Source: JBHELQ01 sp046262995 (GTDB lineage Bacteria; Actinomycetota; Thermoleophilia; Solirubrobacterales; Thermoleophilaceae). Taken from it: 35,652 bases of DNA. Position numbers and translations under genes: made by a program. The first letter of the stretch is position 1, and the number at the start of each line of letters is the position of its first letter. Under the pieces are notes generated by a model. It saw only the letters and a list, made by a program, of their open reading frames with translations. It was not told the origin of the DNA and did no database searches. Positions 1 through 7,260 of the stretch are shown here, one piece after another. The DNA is taken from positions 1 to 35,652 of the forward strand of contig JBHELQ010000056.1 of the NCBI GenBank assembly GCA_046262995.1. The letters are read 5' to 3'.

Positions 1-490
1 CGAGCTTGCGGACGACCAGGGCCTGCTGGGCGTCCTTCTGGCCGAAGTAGGCCACGTCCGGCTGCGCCATGTTCAGCAGCTTCGTGACGACGGTGGTGAC
101 GCCGTCGAAGTGGTCGGGCCCGCGCCGCGAGCCCTCGCCGCAGAGGACGTCGGTCAGGCCGCCGACGCGGACGAGCGTGTCGAAGCCGGGCGGGTAGACC
201 TCGTCGGCGGCCGGGGTGAACAGATAGTCGGCGCCCTCGGCCTCGGCCAGGGCGGAGTCGCGCTCGGGGTCGCGCGGATAGGCCTCCAGGTCCTCGCCCG
301 GCGCGAACTGGGCGGGGTTCACGAACAGGGAGACGACCACCACGTCACAGTCCGCGCGCGCCCGGCGCATCAGCGACAGATGGCCGTCGTGAAACGCGCC
401 CATGGTGGGGACGAGGCCGATCGTGCGCGCCGACCCCCGCTCCGGCTCCAGGGCGCCGCGGAGCTCGGTCACGGTGCGGACGGTCCTCAC
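1..490 (-). CDS. panC: Pantothenate synthetase PanC (partial, C-terminus beyond the window)
   Basis: Condenses pantoate with beta-alanine using ATP to make pantothenate, the last step of vitamin B5 synthesis, in the cytoplasm. The first 163 residues are visible. They show the nucleotidyltransferase signature PTMGAFHDGH (residues 28-37, with the paired histidines H34 and H37), then SLFVNPAQF, the substrate-site region DHFDGVTTVVTKL and YFGQKDAQQ, all in PanC order. The KMSKS-like loop and C-terminal domain lie outside the window. I chose the GTG at 490-488, which overlaps the stop of the upstream DUF2520 gene in a GTGA junction and gives the usual PanC N-terminus (MRTVRTVTELR). The overlap implies translational coupling. 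Family identity is secure; only the 3' end is missing. Confidence 0.95.
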   Translation of the reverse strand, partial: MRTVRTVTELRGALEPERGSARTIGLVPTMGAFHDGHLSLMRRARADCDVVVVSLFVNPAQFAPGEDLEAYPRDPERDSALAEAEGADYLFTPAADEVYPPGFDTLVRVGGLTDVLCGEGSRRGPDHFDGVTTVVTKLLNMAQPDVAYFGQKDAQQALVVRKL

Positions 491-1269
491 GCCGTCACCT
501 CGGGCCTCGCGAGCGCCCGTGTGCGCTCGACCAGCTCGTCGAACAGGGCGAGCAGCTCGGGCGCCTCGGCGGCCACGGCCTCGCGCTGGGCCTCCACCGT
601 CGCCACGTCGCCGCGGGCCACGGGTCCGGTTAGAGCCGCCTCCGGGCCGGTCGCGGCCCAGTTCTCGACAGTGCGCCGGACCAGCGGCGCGAGCAGCCTG
701 CGGGAGCGCGACGGCTCGAGCCCAGCTCCCTCCGCCAGGCGCTCGGCCGCGGCCTCCAGGGTGACCAGGAAGTTCGAGGCCATCGACGCCGCGGCGTGGT
801 AGGCGGGGCGGTCGGCGTCGTCCAGCTCGAACGGGCTCATGCCGAGGCTCTCCGCAAGCGTCCGAGCGGTAGCGACTGCCTCCTGGCTGGCTCCCGCGAT
901 TGCGCAGCCGGCTCCTTTGAAGAGGGCGGCGGCGTCCTCGGGCGCCTCCGGGAAGGTCTGAAGCGGATGCAGGCCGAACGCGGCGGCGCCCGCTTCCTGG
1001 GCGGGCCGCAGGGCGGACAGGGGCGTCGCGCCGCTCGTGTGGCCCACGAACTGCGCGGCGCCGGCTATGGCTGTGGCCGCGCTCTCGATCTCAGCGTCGG
1101 GCACGCAGAGCAGGATCGCCTCGCCGGACGGCTGCTCGCCGCGTCCGGCCGGACCGTCGACCTGGTAGCCGGCCTGGCGAAGAGCGGCGGCCATGGCCGT
1201 CCCGAGCCTGCCTGGACCCACCACGCCGATGCGTGCCGGGCCCGCGTTGCTCTCGGTGTCGGGCGTCAT
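487..1269 (-). CDS. Rossmann-like DUF2520 protein, possible ketopantoate reductase-type enzyme
   Basis: The N-terminus has a dinucleotide-binding fold (IGVVGPGRLGTAMAAALRQ, then LLCVPDAEI), followed by an all-helical DUF2520 C-terminal half containing FGLHPLQTFPE and AYHAAASMASNFLVTL. This is the layout of the prephenate dehydrogenase/6-phosphogluconate dehydrogenase-like oxidoreductases. Ketopantoate reductases share that layout, and the gene overlaps panC by 4 bases, so a reductase step in pantothenate synthesis is a reasonable inference but is not proven by sequence. I start at the ATG at 1269-1267 (MTPDTESNAGP). An in-frame ATG at 1314 would add 15 low-complexity residues before the conserved fold. 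It reads away from the uracil-DNA glycosylase gene across a 146-base gap that must hold both promoters. Confidence 0.85.
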   Translation of the reverse strand: MTPDTESNAGPARIGVVGPGRLGTAMAAALRQAGYQVDGPAGRGEQPSGEAILLCVPDAEIESAATAIAGAAQFVGHTSGATPLSALRPAQEAGAAAFGLHPLQTFPEAPEDAAALFKGAGCAIAGASQEAVATARTLAESLGMSPFELDDADRPAYHAAASMASNFLVTLEAAAERLAEGAGLEPSRSRRLLAPLVRRTVENWAATGPEAALTGPVARGDVATVEAQREAVAAEAPELLALFDELVERTRALARPEVTA

Positions 1270-1415
1270 CTGGATGATCTGCCGCGGCGACGGCGCCGGC
1301 GGCCCGCGGTCCACTCCGCTGGGGTAGCGGCCGCGGCTCGAATGATACCGCTCGCTCCGGGAAACCCGCTGTCTCGGGGAGCGCTGCCGTCGTTCCCCGG
1401 ACCTAAGCTGCGGAC

Positions 1416-2078
1416 GTGGACTCGCGCACCGCCGTGGAGCGTCGGGAGCAGCTCGTGGGCCTCTACAAGGAGATGCGCGACTGCCACGACTGTCCGCTCG
1501 CCGGCAGCCGCACGAACCTCGTGTTCGGAGCCGGCAACGCGGACGCCGAGCTGATGTTCGTCGGCGAGGCGCCGGGGCGCTTCGAGGACGAGCAGGGGCT
1601 GCCGTTCGTCGGCCGGGCCGGCAAGCTGCTGGACGAGCTGCTGCGCGAGGTCGGGCTCGAGCGCAGGGACGTGTTCATCACGAACACCCTGAAGTGCAGG
1701 CCGCCCGGGAACCGCGACCCGCTGCCCGAGGAGATCGAGAGCTGCAAGCCCTACCTCTACCGGCAGATCGAGCTGATCCAGCCGCGCGTCGTGTGCACGC
1801 TCGGGAACTTCGCCACCAAGCTGCTGACGCGCAGCAACCGCGGGATCATGAGCGTGCGGGGCCGGCCGCAGCTGCACGAGCTCGGGGGCCGCCGGGTGCG
1901 TCTCTACCCGCTGCTCCATCCGGCAGCGGCGCTCAGGACGCCCGCCACGCACGAGGCGCTACGGCAGGACTTCGCCGGGCTGCCGGAGCTCCTCGCGGAG
2001 CCGCCGCCCGAGCAGCCCGGCGGGCCGCCGGCGCCTCCGGCCCCCGTCGCCGCTCCGCAGCTCGACCTCTTCGGCTGA
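1416..2078 (+). CDS. Family 4 (iron-sulfur) uracil-DNA glycosylase
   Basis: Removes uracil from DNA in base excision repair. Four cysteines spaced as in family 4 enzymes (C23, C26, C94, C110) would hold the [4Fe-4S] cluster. Catalytic motif A is GEAPGRFEDEQGLPFVGRAG (residues 50-69), the strand NTLKCRPPGNRDP follows, and the motif B region is LLHPAA. After residue 190 the protein has a Pro/Ala-rich tail ending in QLDLFG (215-220). QLDLF matches the known consensus peptide for binding the bacterial sliding clamp, which suggests the enzyme is tethered to the replication clamp. The start is GTG at 1416; no good Shine-Dalgarno is visible, so a leaderless or weakly initiated message is possible. 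Length (220 aa) is normal for the family. Confidence 0.93.
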   Translation: MDSRTAVERREQLVGLYKEMRDCHDCPLAGSRTNLVFGAGNADAELMFVGEAPGRFEDEQGLPFVGRAGKLLDELLREVGLERRDVFITNTLKCRPPGNRDPLPEEIESCKPYLYRQIELIQPRVVCTLGNFATKLLTRSNRGIMSVRGRPQLHELGGRRVRLYPLLHPAAALRTPATHEALRQDFAGLPELLAEPPPEQPGGPPAPPAPVAAPQLDLFG

Positions 2079-2147
2079 GCGGCGGTTCAAGCGGGAGCCG
2101 GAAGGGGTAGGATCCCGGCGACGGACGGGGGAGTCGAGGCAGGGCGA

Positions 2148-3074
2148 ATGAGCATAGGAAGGCTCGTGGGCACGTGGTTGGCGGCAATGGTCGCCACGCT
2201 CCTCTTCGCAGGAGCGGCGCAGGCGGGCCCCGGCGCGAGCGGCGTCCCGTCGAAGACCGAGGTCGATCGCGCTCTCGCTGCGCTGGAGAACGGCTCCGGA
2301 CACGTCGTGGAGCTGAAGAGGGAGACCCCGTCGTGGTACACGCCCGCGCTCGCCAGGAAGGTGCGCCAGAACGGCGTGGCGGCCGCACCGGTGGACGCGC
2401 CGCTCCCGGGCGAGGTCGGGATTCGTCCCGGGTCGATGATGATCTCACCGTTCATCTGCACGATGAACTACCTGTTCCAGAAGAGCGGCGTCCTGGCGAT
2501 CGGCACCGCCGGGCACTGCCTGGAGGCGGGGCAGCCCGTGGTTCTCCTGACCGTGGCCCCGACCGGCGGCGACCCGGTGCTCGTACAGCTCGGCAAGGTG
2601 CTGCTCAGGCGCGACGGCGGCATCGGCAAGGACTACGGACTGGTCCAGGTGCCCACTTCGCGGCGCGACTGGGCCTTCCCGACGATCGGCGCCATCGGCG
2701 GCCCCTGCGGCATCTACTCCGGAGGCGATCCGCAGCCGGTGGCGCACTACGGTCACGGCGTCGTCGGCGGCACCGGGGGGACGCCGCGGGCTGGCATGGG
2801 CTTCGAGCTCCCGGGCGGCCCGCCGCTCATCAAGGTGAGCGGAGTCGGCAGCTCGGCCTGGACGTGGAACTCCACGAGCATCGTGTGGGCCGGCTATCTG
2901 TACGGCGGCGACTCAGGCAGTCCCGTGAGGACCGGGCAGCTCCCGGCCGTCTCGAACCTCACCCACGGGCTCTCCGTCACGGGCCTCGAGCCCTCGCCGA
3001 TCGGCTGGGGCACGAAGGTGAGCACGATCACGAGCGCGGGCTGGCGGCTCGTGAACAGCCCACTCTGCCTCTGA
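2148..3074 (+). CDS. Secreted trypsin-like (S1 fold) serine protease
   Basis: A 308-residue exported protein. Residues 1-26 form a signal peptide (hydrophobic core LVGTWLAAMVATLLFAGA, cleavage after AQA). The catalytic triad of the chymotrypsin fold is visible in order: H123 in GTAGHC, D162 in KDYGLVQV and S256 in GGDSGSPV. C104 and C124 could form the disulfide that brackets the catalytic histidine, with C187 and C307 as a possible second pair. The central region is rich in Gly and Pro. The role and substrate are unknown; nothing in the neighbouring repair and tRNA-modification genes points to a target. It starts 69 bases after the glycosylase gene and is probably its own unit. The protease fold call is firm; activity is inferred from the intact triad. 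Confidence 0.82.
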   Translation: MSIGRLVGTWLAAMVATLLFAGAAQAGPGASGVPSKTEVDRALAALENGSGHVVELKRETPSWYTPALARKVRQNGVAAAPVDAPLPGEVGIRPGSMMISPFICTMNYLFQKSGVLAIGTAGHCLEAGQPVVLLTVAPTGGDPVLVQLGKVLLRRDGGIGKDYGLVQVPTSRRDWAFPTIGAIGGPCGIYSGGDPQPVAHYGHGVVGGTGGTPRAGMGFELPGGPPLIKVSGVGSSAWTWNSTSIVWAGYLYGGDSGSPVRTGQLPAVSNLTHGLSVTGLEPSPIGWGTKVSTITSAGWRLVNSPLCL

Positions 3075-3111
3075 AGACCCACCCGTAGCGGCGGCCGATC
3101 ACAATGCGGCC

Positions 3112-3519
3112 GTGCAGGTCGAGTCCTCCTCTTCGCAGGACACCGAGGCGGCCGGAGCCAGGCTCGCGGCCGGCCTGGCTCCGGGAGACGTTGTGCTCGT
3201 GAGCGGCGAGCTCGGGAGCGGCAAGACCACCTTCATCCGCGGCGCCTGCCGGGCGCTTGGGGTGACCGGGCCCGTGACAAGCCCGACCTTCACGATCGGA
3301 CAGCTGCATCGGGGCCGGGTCGAGGTCGCCCACCTGGACCTGTACCGCCTGCCCACGCTGGCCGGCGAGGACCCGGCGCTCCTCGACGACTACCTGACCC
3401 CTGAGCGGGTCGGCTTCGTCGAATGGCCGGCGATTGGGGCCCCCGCCCTCGCCCGCGTGCGCGCCGGCGTCCGGCTCGAGCATCTGGGCGGCGACCGTCG
3501 GCGGATCGTGATCGAGTGA
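3112..3519 (+). CDS. tsaE: TsaE, ATPase of the tRNA t6A37 threonylcarbamoyl transfer complex
   Basis: A P-loop ATPase needed to cycle the TsaB-TsaD complex that places threonylcarbamoyl on A37 of ANN-decoding tRNAs. The Walker A loop is GELGSGKTTF (K38), followed by the family motifs VTSPTFTIG, VAHLDLYRL and the terminal FVEWP. At 135 residues it has the usual length. The start is GTG at 3112 (MQVESSSSQDT); a nearby ATG at 3104 is out of frame. It is the first gene of a tight operon, and its stop overlaps the GTG start of tsaB by 4 bases. Confidence 0.95.
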   Translation: MQVESSSSQDTEAAGARLAAGLAPGDVVLVSGELGSGKTTFIRGACRALGVTGPVTSPTFTIGQLHRGRVEVAHLDLYRLPTLAGEDPALLDDYLTPERVGFVEWPAIGAPALARVRAGVRLEHLGGDRRRIVIE

Positions 3520-4184
3520 ACGTGCTCGGCTTCGACACGTCGACGGCCCTGGCGTCGGCGTCCGTCCTGCGCTCGGACGGGGAGGCGTTCGAGTCCGGCG
3601 CGGACCCCGCTCGGCTCCTCGAGCCTCCCGCGCACGCGCGGGAGCTGATGCCGGCGATCGCGACTGTGCTCGAGCGCTCCGGCTTACGCTGGCCGGAGCT
3701 CGACGCGATCGCGGTGGGAGTGGGGCCGGGGAGCTTCACGGGACTGCGGATCGGCGTGTCCACCGCACGGGCGCTGGCGCGCGCGAGCGGGCTCGAGCTG
3801 CGCCCCGTCTCGTCGCTTCGGACGTTGGCGGCGGGCATCGATGCGCCGGTGCGGCTCCCCCTGATCGACGCGAAGCGCGGCGAGCTGTTCGCGGCGTCCT
3901 ACGAGGGGGAAAACGAGCGCTGGGCGCCGTTCACTGCCTCGCCCGAGCAGCTCCTGGAGCGCCTCGAGGACGAGCGGACAACCGTCCTGGCGGCTGGAGA
4001 CGGGTCGATACGATCTCGAAGCGTGCTCGAGGCGGCCGGTATCCGGGTGGAGCCGGATGGGTCACCCGCCCATCTGGTCCGCGCGCTGAACCTCTGCCGG
4101 CTCGCCGGCTCGGCTCGCCCCGTCCCGCCCGACGCCGTCCTCCCCGAGTACCTTCGATTGCCCGACGCCACCCCGAGCCCATGA
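3516..4184 (+). CDS. tsaB: TsaB, scaffold subunit of the t6A37 tRNA modification complex
   Basis: A catalytically inactive partner of TsaD in t6A synthesis (ASKHA fold). The N-terminus MNVLGFDTSTALASASV and the loop GVGPGSFTGLRIG (residues 68-80) are diagnostic of TsaB. The C-terminal half is shorter and less conserved, ending in PEYLRLPDATPSP. I used the GTG at 3516, which overlaps the tsaE stop in a GTGA junction. The open frame extends further upstream, but that part is the out-of-frame shadow of tsaE. The stop overlaps the rimI start (ATGA). Length 222 residues is typical for actinobacterial TsaB. Confidence 0.93.
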   Translation: MNVLGFDTSTALASASVLRSDGEAFESGADPARLLEPPAHARELMPAIATVLERSGLRWPELDAIAVGVGPGSFTGLRIGVSTARALARASGLELRPVSSLRTLAAGIDAPVRLPLIDAKRGELFAASYEGENERWAPFTASPEQLLERLEDERTTVLAAGDGSIRSRSVLEAAGIRVEPDGSPAHLVRALNLCRLAGSARPVPPDAVLPEYLRLPDATPSP

Positions 4185-4642
4185 ACGACCTCGAGATCAC
4201 GCGCCTCAACTACGCGGACCTCCCACAGGTGATCGCCATCGAGCGCCGGGCCTTCCCGACGCCGTGGTCGCTCGCGATGTTCGTGCTCGAGCTGTCCAAG
4301 CCGACCGGGATCTGCCTGGCCGCGCTCCACGAGGGACGACTGATCGGATACCTCGTCTGCTCGCGTTACGACACCGTCTGGCACCTGATGAACGTCGCGG
4401 TGGAGCCGGAGCTGCGGCGCCGGGGGATCGCAAGCACGCTGATCGATCGGCTGTTCGAGCTGGCGGACGGCCCGAGCGAGCAGTTCACGCTCGAGGTGCG
4501 CACGTCCAACGACCCCGCCATCAAGCTCTACGAGAACTTCGGCTTCCGCGCCGCGGGCCGGCGTCGTGGCTACTACCACGACAACCGCGAGGACGCCCTG
4601 ATCATGTGGCGGACAGCCCGCGACCGCGCGGCCAGCGCGTGA
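4181..4642 (+). CDS. rimI: RimI-type ribosomal protein S18 alanine N-acetyltransferase
   Basis: A GNAT-fold acetyltransferase; the family acetylates the N-terminal alanine of ribosomal protein S18. The RimI hallmarks are FPTPWS (residues 25-30), the acetyl-CoA loop VAVEPELRRRGIASTL (72-87, with the RxxGxA pyrophosphate grip) and the C-terminal NDPAIKLYENFGFRAAGRR and GYYHDNREDALIMW. It lies between tsaB and tsaD, a placement common in bacteria. It starts with ATG overlapping the tsaB stop, and its own TGA overlaps the GTG of tsaD. 153 residues, as expected. Other GNAT substrates cannot be excluded, but context and motifs agree. Confidence 0.92.
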   Translation: MNDLEITRLNYADLPQVIAIERRAFPTPWSLAMFVLELSKPTGICLAALHEGRLIGYLVCSRYDTVWHLMNVAVEPELRRRGIASTLIDRLFELADGPSEQFTLEVRTSNDPAIKLYENFGFRAAGRRRGYYHDNREDALIMWRTARDRAASA

Positions 4643-5628
4643 TCCTGGGCATCGAGACGAGCTGCGACGACACCTGCGCCGCGGTCGTCTCCGACTCGGG
4701 CGAGATCCGCTCCAGCGTGGTGGCCTCGCAGGGCCTGCTGCACGAGCGCTATGGCGGGGTGGTGCCCGAGGTCGCGTCTCGCCGGCACCTGGAGCTCGTG
4801 GACGCGGTGACCGCCGATGCGCTCGAGCGGGCCGGCTCCGACCTGGACGCGGTGGACACCGTGGCGGTCACCCGTGGCCCCGGCCTGATCGGCGCGCTGC
4901 TGGTCGGTGTGTCCTCCGCGAAGGCGCTGGCCGCGGCGCGCGAGCTGCCGCTGGCCCCGGTCGACCACCTGCACGGACACGTGGTGGCGAGCACCCTGGG
5001 GGAGGAGCCGATCGAGCCGCCCTACCTCTGCCTGGTCGCGAGCGGCGGCCACACGTTCCTTGCGCGTGTGGACGAGCCCTCCTCGTATGAGGTGCTCGGC
5101 CAGACGCTCGACGACGCCGCCGGGGAGGCCTTCGACAAGGGGGCGCGCCTGCTCGGGCTCGGCTACCCGGGCGGCCCCGCCGTGGACAGGCTGGCGCGGG
5201 AGGGGGACGCCGGGGCGTTCGAGTTCCCCCGCGCCGCCCCGGGCGAGCTCGACTTCAGCTTCAGCGGCGTCAAGACCGCGCTGCTCTACACGCTGCGCGA
5301 CCTCGGCGAGCGGGAGGCGGACCGCCGCAAGGCCGACCTGGCCGCCTCGTACCAACGGGCGATCGTCGACGCGCTGGCCGGCCGGGCACGGGCGGCGCTG
5401 GAGCGCGACGGCGCGCGCCGGATGGCGATCGGCGGCGGCGTGGCCGCGAACTCCGAGCTGCGGTCGCGGATGGAGGAGCTCTGCGGCGAGCTCTCCGTCC
5501 CGCTGTGGGTGCCGCCGGTCGAGCTCTGCACCGACAACGCGGCGATGATCGCCGGAGCGGCGCGCTTCCTCCGGCCGCTGGCGTACCCGGACTACCTGAC
5601 GCTGGACGCGAGCGCCCGGCTGGACTGA
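4639..5628 (+). CDS. tsaD: TsaD, catalytic subunit for tRNA N6-threonylcarbamoyladenosine
   Basis: Transfers the threonylcarbamoyl group from TC-AMP to A37 of tRNA. The N-terminus is MILGIETSCDDTCAAVV. The metal-binding histidines H110 and H114 (HLHGH) and the late Asp in CTDNAAMIAGA form the expected metal site. GGHTFLA, GEAFDKGARLLGLGYPGG and SFSGVKTALLY are further family blocks. The GTG at 4639 overlaps the rimI stop by 4 bases. 329 residues, full length. The 3' end overlaps the convergent cyclase gene by 37 bases (5592-5628). tsaC, needed to make TC-AMP, is not in the window. Confidence 0.96.
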   Translation: MILGIETSCDDTCAAVVSDSGEIRSSVVASQGLLHERYGGVVPEVASRRHLELVDAVTADALERAGSDLDAVDTVAVTRGPGLIGALLVGVSSAKALAAARELPLAPVDHLHGHVVASTLGEEPIEPPYLCLVASGGHTFLARVDEPSSYEVLGQTLDDAAGEAFDKGARLLGLGYPGGPAVDRLAREGDAGAFEFPRAAPGELDFSFSGVKTALLYTLRDLGEREADRRKADLAASYQRAIVDALAGRARAALERDGARRMAIGGGVAANSELRSRMEELCGELSVPLWVPPVELCTDNAAMIAGAARFLRPLAYPDYLTLDASARLD

Positions 5629-6953
5629 GCCGCCCGGCTCGACTCGAGGCAGAACAGCCGCCACTCGCCGGGCACGCCCTTGAGCTCCTGCGGGCCGCGG
5701 TCGGCGAACTCCAGGCCGGACCCGACCACCAGGTCCTTGACCGTGCTCGACACGAGCACCTGACCCCCGTCCGCCAGCGCGGCCACGCGCGCGCCGATGT
5801 GCACGGCGATGCCGCCCACGTCGTCGCCCATCCGCTCGCACTCGCCGGTGTGGAGCCCCGCCCGGACCTCTATGCCGAGCGGCTCGATCGCCTCGACTAT
5901 CGCGTCCGCGCAGCGGACGGCGCGGGCCGGGCCGTCGAAGGTGGCCAGGAAGCCGTCGCCCACGCTCTTCACCTCCCGGCCGCGCCAGCGAGTCAGCTGG
6001 TCGCGGACGGTCTCGTCGTGGCGGCCGAGCAGCTCTCGCCAGTCGCTGTCGCCCAGCCGCGCGGCGTGCTTGGTGGAGCCGACGATGTCGGTGAAGAGGA
6101 CCGTGGCCAGCACCCGGTCCGGCTCGCGCTGGCGACGGGAGCCGGTCAGGAACTCCTCGGTCAGGTCCAGGATCGGCTCGACCTCGCGCTCCCAGTCCCC
6201 GCACCAGGCGTAGTTGTCGACCCCCGGGACCACGGCGAAGCGGGCGTTGGGGATGCGGCTGGCGAGCTCGCGTCCCGCCTCGATGGGCACGAGCGCGTCG
6301 CCCTCCCGGTGAGTGACCAGCGTGGGCACCCGGATGGTGGGCAGGACGTCGCTGATGTCCATCTGCAGGTTCAGCTGCAGCAGCTTGCGTGCCGTGCTCG
6401 GGCTGGCGGCAGCCCGCTCGAAGCGAGCCCACCAGTCCTCGAAGACAGGGTCGCCGACGCGGCTCGGCGCGTACAGCTTCATGAAGCTGCCCTGGCCGTA
6501 GTTCTCGAGCGCCTCGAGGAACACCGCCGCCCGCTCCTGGCTGATCATGTCGGATGCCCTCGGCACGACGCCGTAGAGCATGAGGCTCGTGACCCTGTCC
6601 GGATGGGTCGCCGCGAACATCGCCCCGAGGCCCGTGTCCGTGCCTGCGGAGATGGCCGTTCGCTCCGAGCCGACGGCTTCCATGACGGCCAGCAGGTCCT
6701 CCATCTGCTGCTCGAGGGTCAGGGGGCGCTCCACGGGATCGGACAGGCCGGTGCCGCGGCGATCGAACCGGATCAGCCGCGTGAAGGAGGCGAGCCGGCG
6801 ATAGACGCGCGCCGCCGTGGGGTTCTCCCACTCGATGTCCAGGTGGGAGGCCGGGCCTCCGACTGCGACCAGGTCCACGGGGCCCTCGCCCAGGACCTGG
6901 TAGGCGATGCTCGCGTCGCCGCTGTTCGCGTACCGGACCGGAGGTGTGTTCAT
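5592..6953 (-). CDS. Class III adenylate/guanylate cyclase with N-terminal alpha/beta-hydrolase-like domain
   Basis: A 453-residue two-domain protein. Residues 1-270 have an alpha/beta-hydrolase fold (RFDRRGTGLSDP at 63-73, FAATHPDRV at 113-121). Residues 280-440 are a class III cyclase: metal aspartates D289 (LFTDIVGST) and D333 (KSVGDGF), base-selecting K329, and GIAVHIGARV. The same architecture is known from mycobacterial Rv1900c. The cyclase half looks intact. The hydrolase half lacks the usual nucleophile: the elbow reads AISAGTDTGLGA with no GxSxG. The catalytic-His position reads GVDNYAW where relatives have DH. It may therefore be a ligand sensor. I start at the ATG at 6953, preceded by GGGGAG at short spacing; an in-frame ATG at 7040 would overlap the divergent glutaredoxin gene. 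Confidence 0.88.
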   Translation of the reverse strand: MNTPPVRYANSGDASIAYQVLGEGPVDLVAVGGPASHLDIEWENPTAARVYRRLASFTRLIRFDRRGTGLSDPVERPLTLEQQMEDLLAVMEAVGSERTAISAGTDTGLGAMFAATHPDRVTSLMLYGVVPRASDMISQERAAVFLEALENYGQGSFMKLYAPSRVGDPVFEDWWARFERAAASPSTARKLLQLNLQMDISDVLPTIRVPTLVTHREGDALVPIEAGRELASRIPNARFAVVPGVDNYAWCGDWEREVEPILDLTEEFLTGSRRQREPDRVLATVLFTDIVGSTKHAARLGDSDWRELLGRHDETVRDQLTRWRGREVKSVGDGFLATFDGPARAVRCADAIVEAIEPLGIEVRAGLHTGECERMGDDVGGIAVHIGARVAALADGGQVLVSSTVKDLVVGSGLEFADRGPQELKGVPGEWRLFCLESSRAAQSSRALASSVR

Positions 6954-6963
6954 GAGCTCCCCT

Positions 6964-6980
6964 GCCCTGGTCGGCAGGGC
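6964..6980. promoter_or_regulatory. Inverted repeat in the cyclase/glutaredoxin divergent promoter region
   Basis: GCCCTG, 5-base spacer, CAGGGC lies in the 61-base gap between the divergent cyclase and glutaredoxin-rex genes. It could be an operator or a 5'-UTR hairpin. It does not match the known AT-rich Rex operator. Weak evidence. Confidence 0.25.
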
Positions 6981-7014
6981 GACGGACCTTAGCGCCGTGG
7001 GCCACAATCCAGGG

Positions 7015-7260
7015 GTGACTCGCATCACGCTGTACGGCAAGCCGGGTTGTCACCTCTGCGATGAGGCGCGAGCCGTCGTGCAGGCGCTGCGAGCGGAGCG
7101 TCCCTTCGAGCTCGAGGAGGTCGATGTCTCGCTCGACCCCGTGCTGCAGCGTGGCTACGGAGAGCGGATCCCGGTCCTGGCGCTCGACGGCGAGGAGCTC
7201 TTCCAGTACCGCGTCGACCCCCAGGAGTTGCGAGATCGGCTCGATAGAGTGACCTCGTGA
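7015..7260 (+). CDS. Glutaredoxin/thioredoxin-like small redox protein (DUF836 type)
   Basis: An 81-residue thioredoxin-fold protein with the redox pair C12-H-L-C15 near the N-terminus (TLYGKPGCHLCDEAR), the cis-Pro segment ERIPVLALDG and a C-terminal helix. It probably acts in dithiol/disulfide exchange in the cytoplasm; the partner is unknown. The start is GTG at 7015, directly after AGGG. The stop overlaps the GTG of rex (GTGA). A glutaredoxin-like gene directly before rex is a common actinobacterial arrangement, which fits a redox-control role. Confidence 0.85.
   Translation: MTRITLYGKPGCHLCDEARAVVQALRAERPFELEEVDVSLDPVLQRGYGERIPVLALDGEELFQYRVDPQELRDRLDRVTS

Noticed and set aside
4573..7053. 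An 826-codon open frame on the minus strand.
   Set aside because: It is Arg/Gly/Pro-rich with no recognisable motif, and covers tsaD and the cyclase gene in other frames; typical GC-rich shadow.
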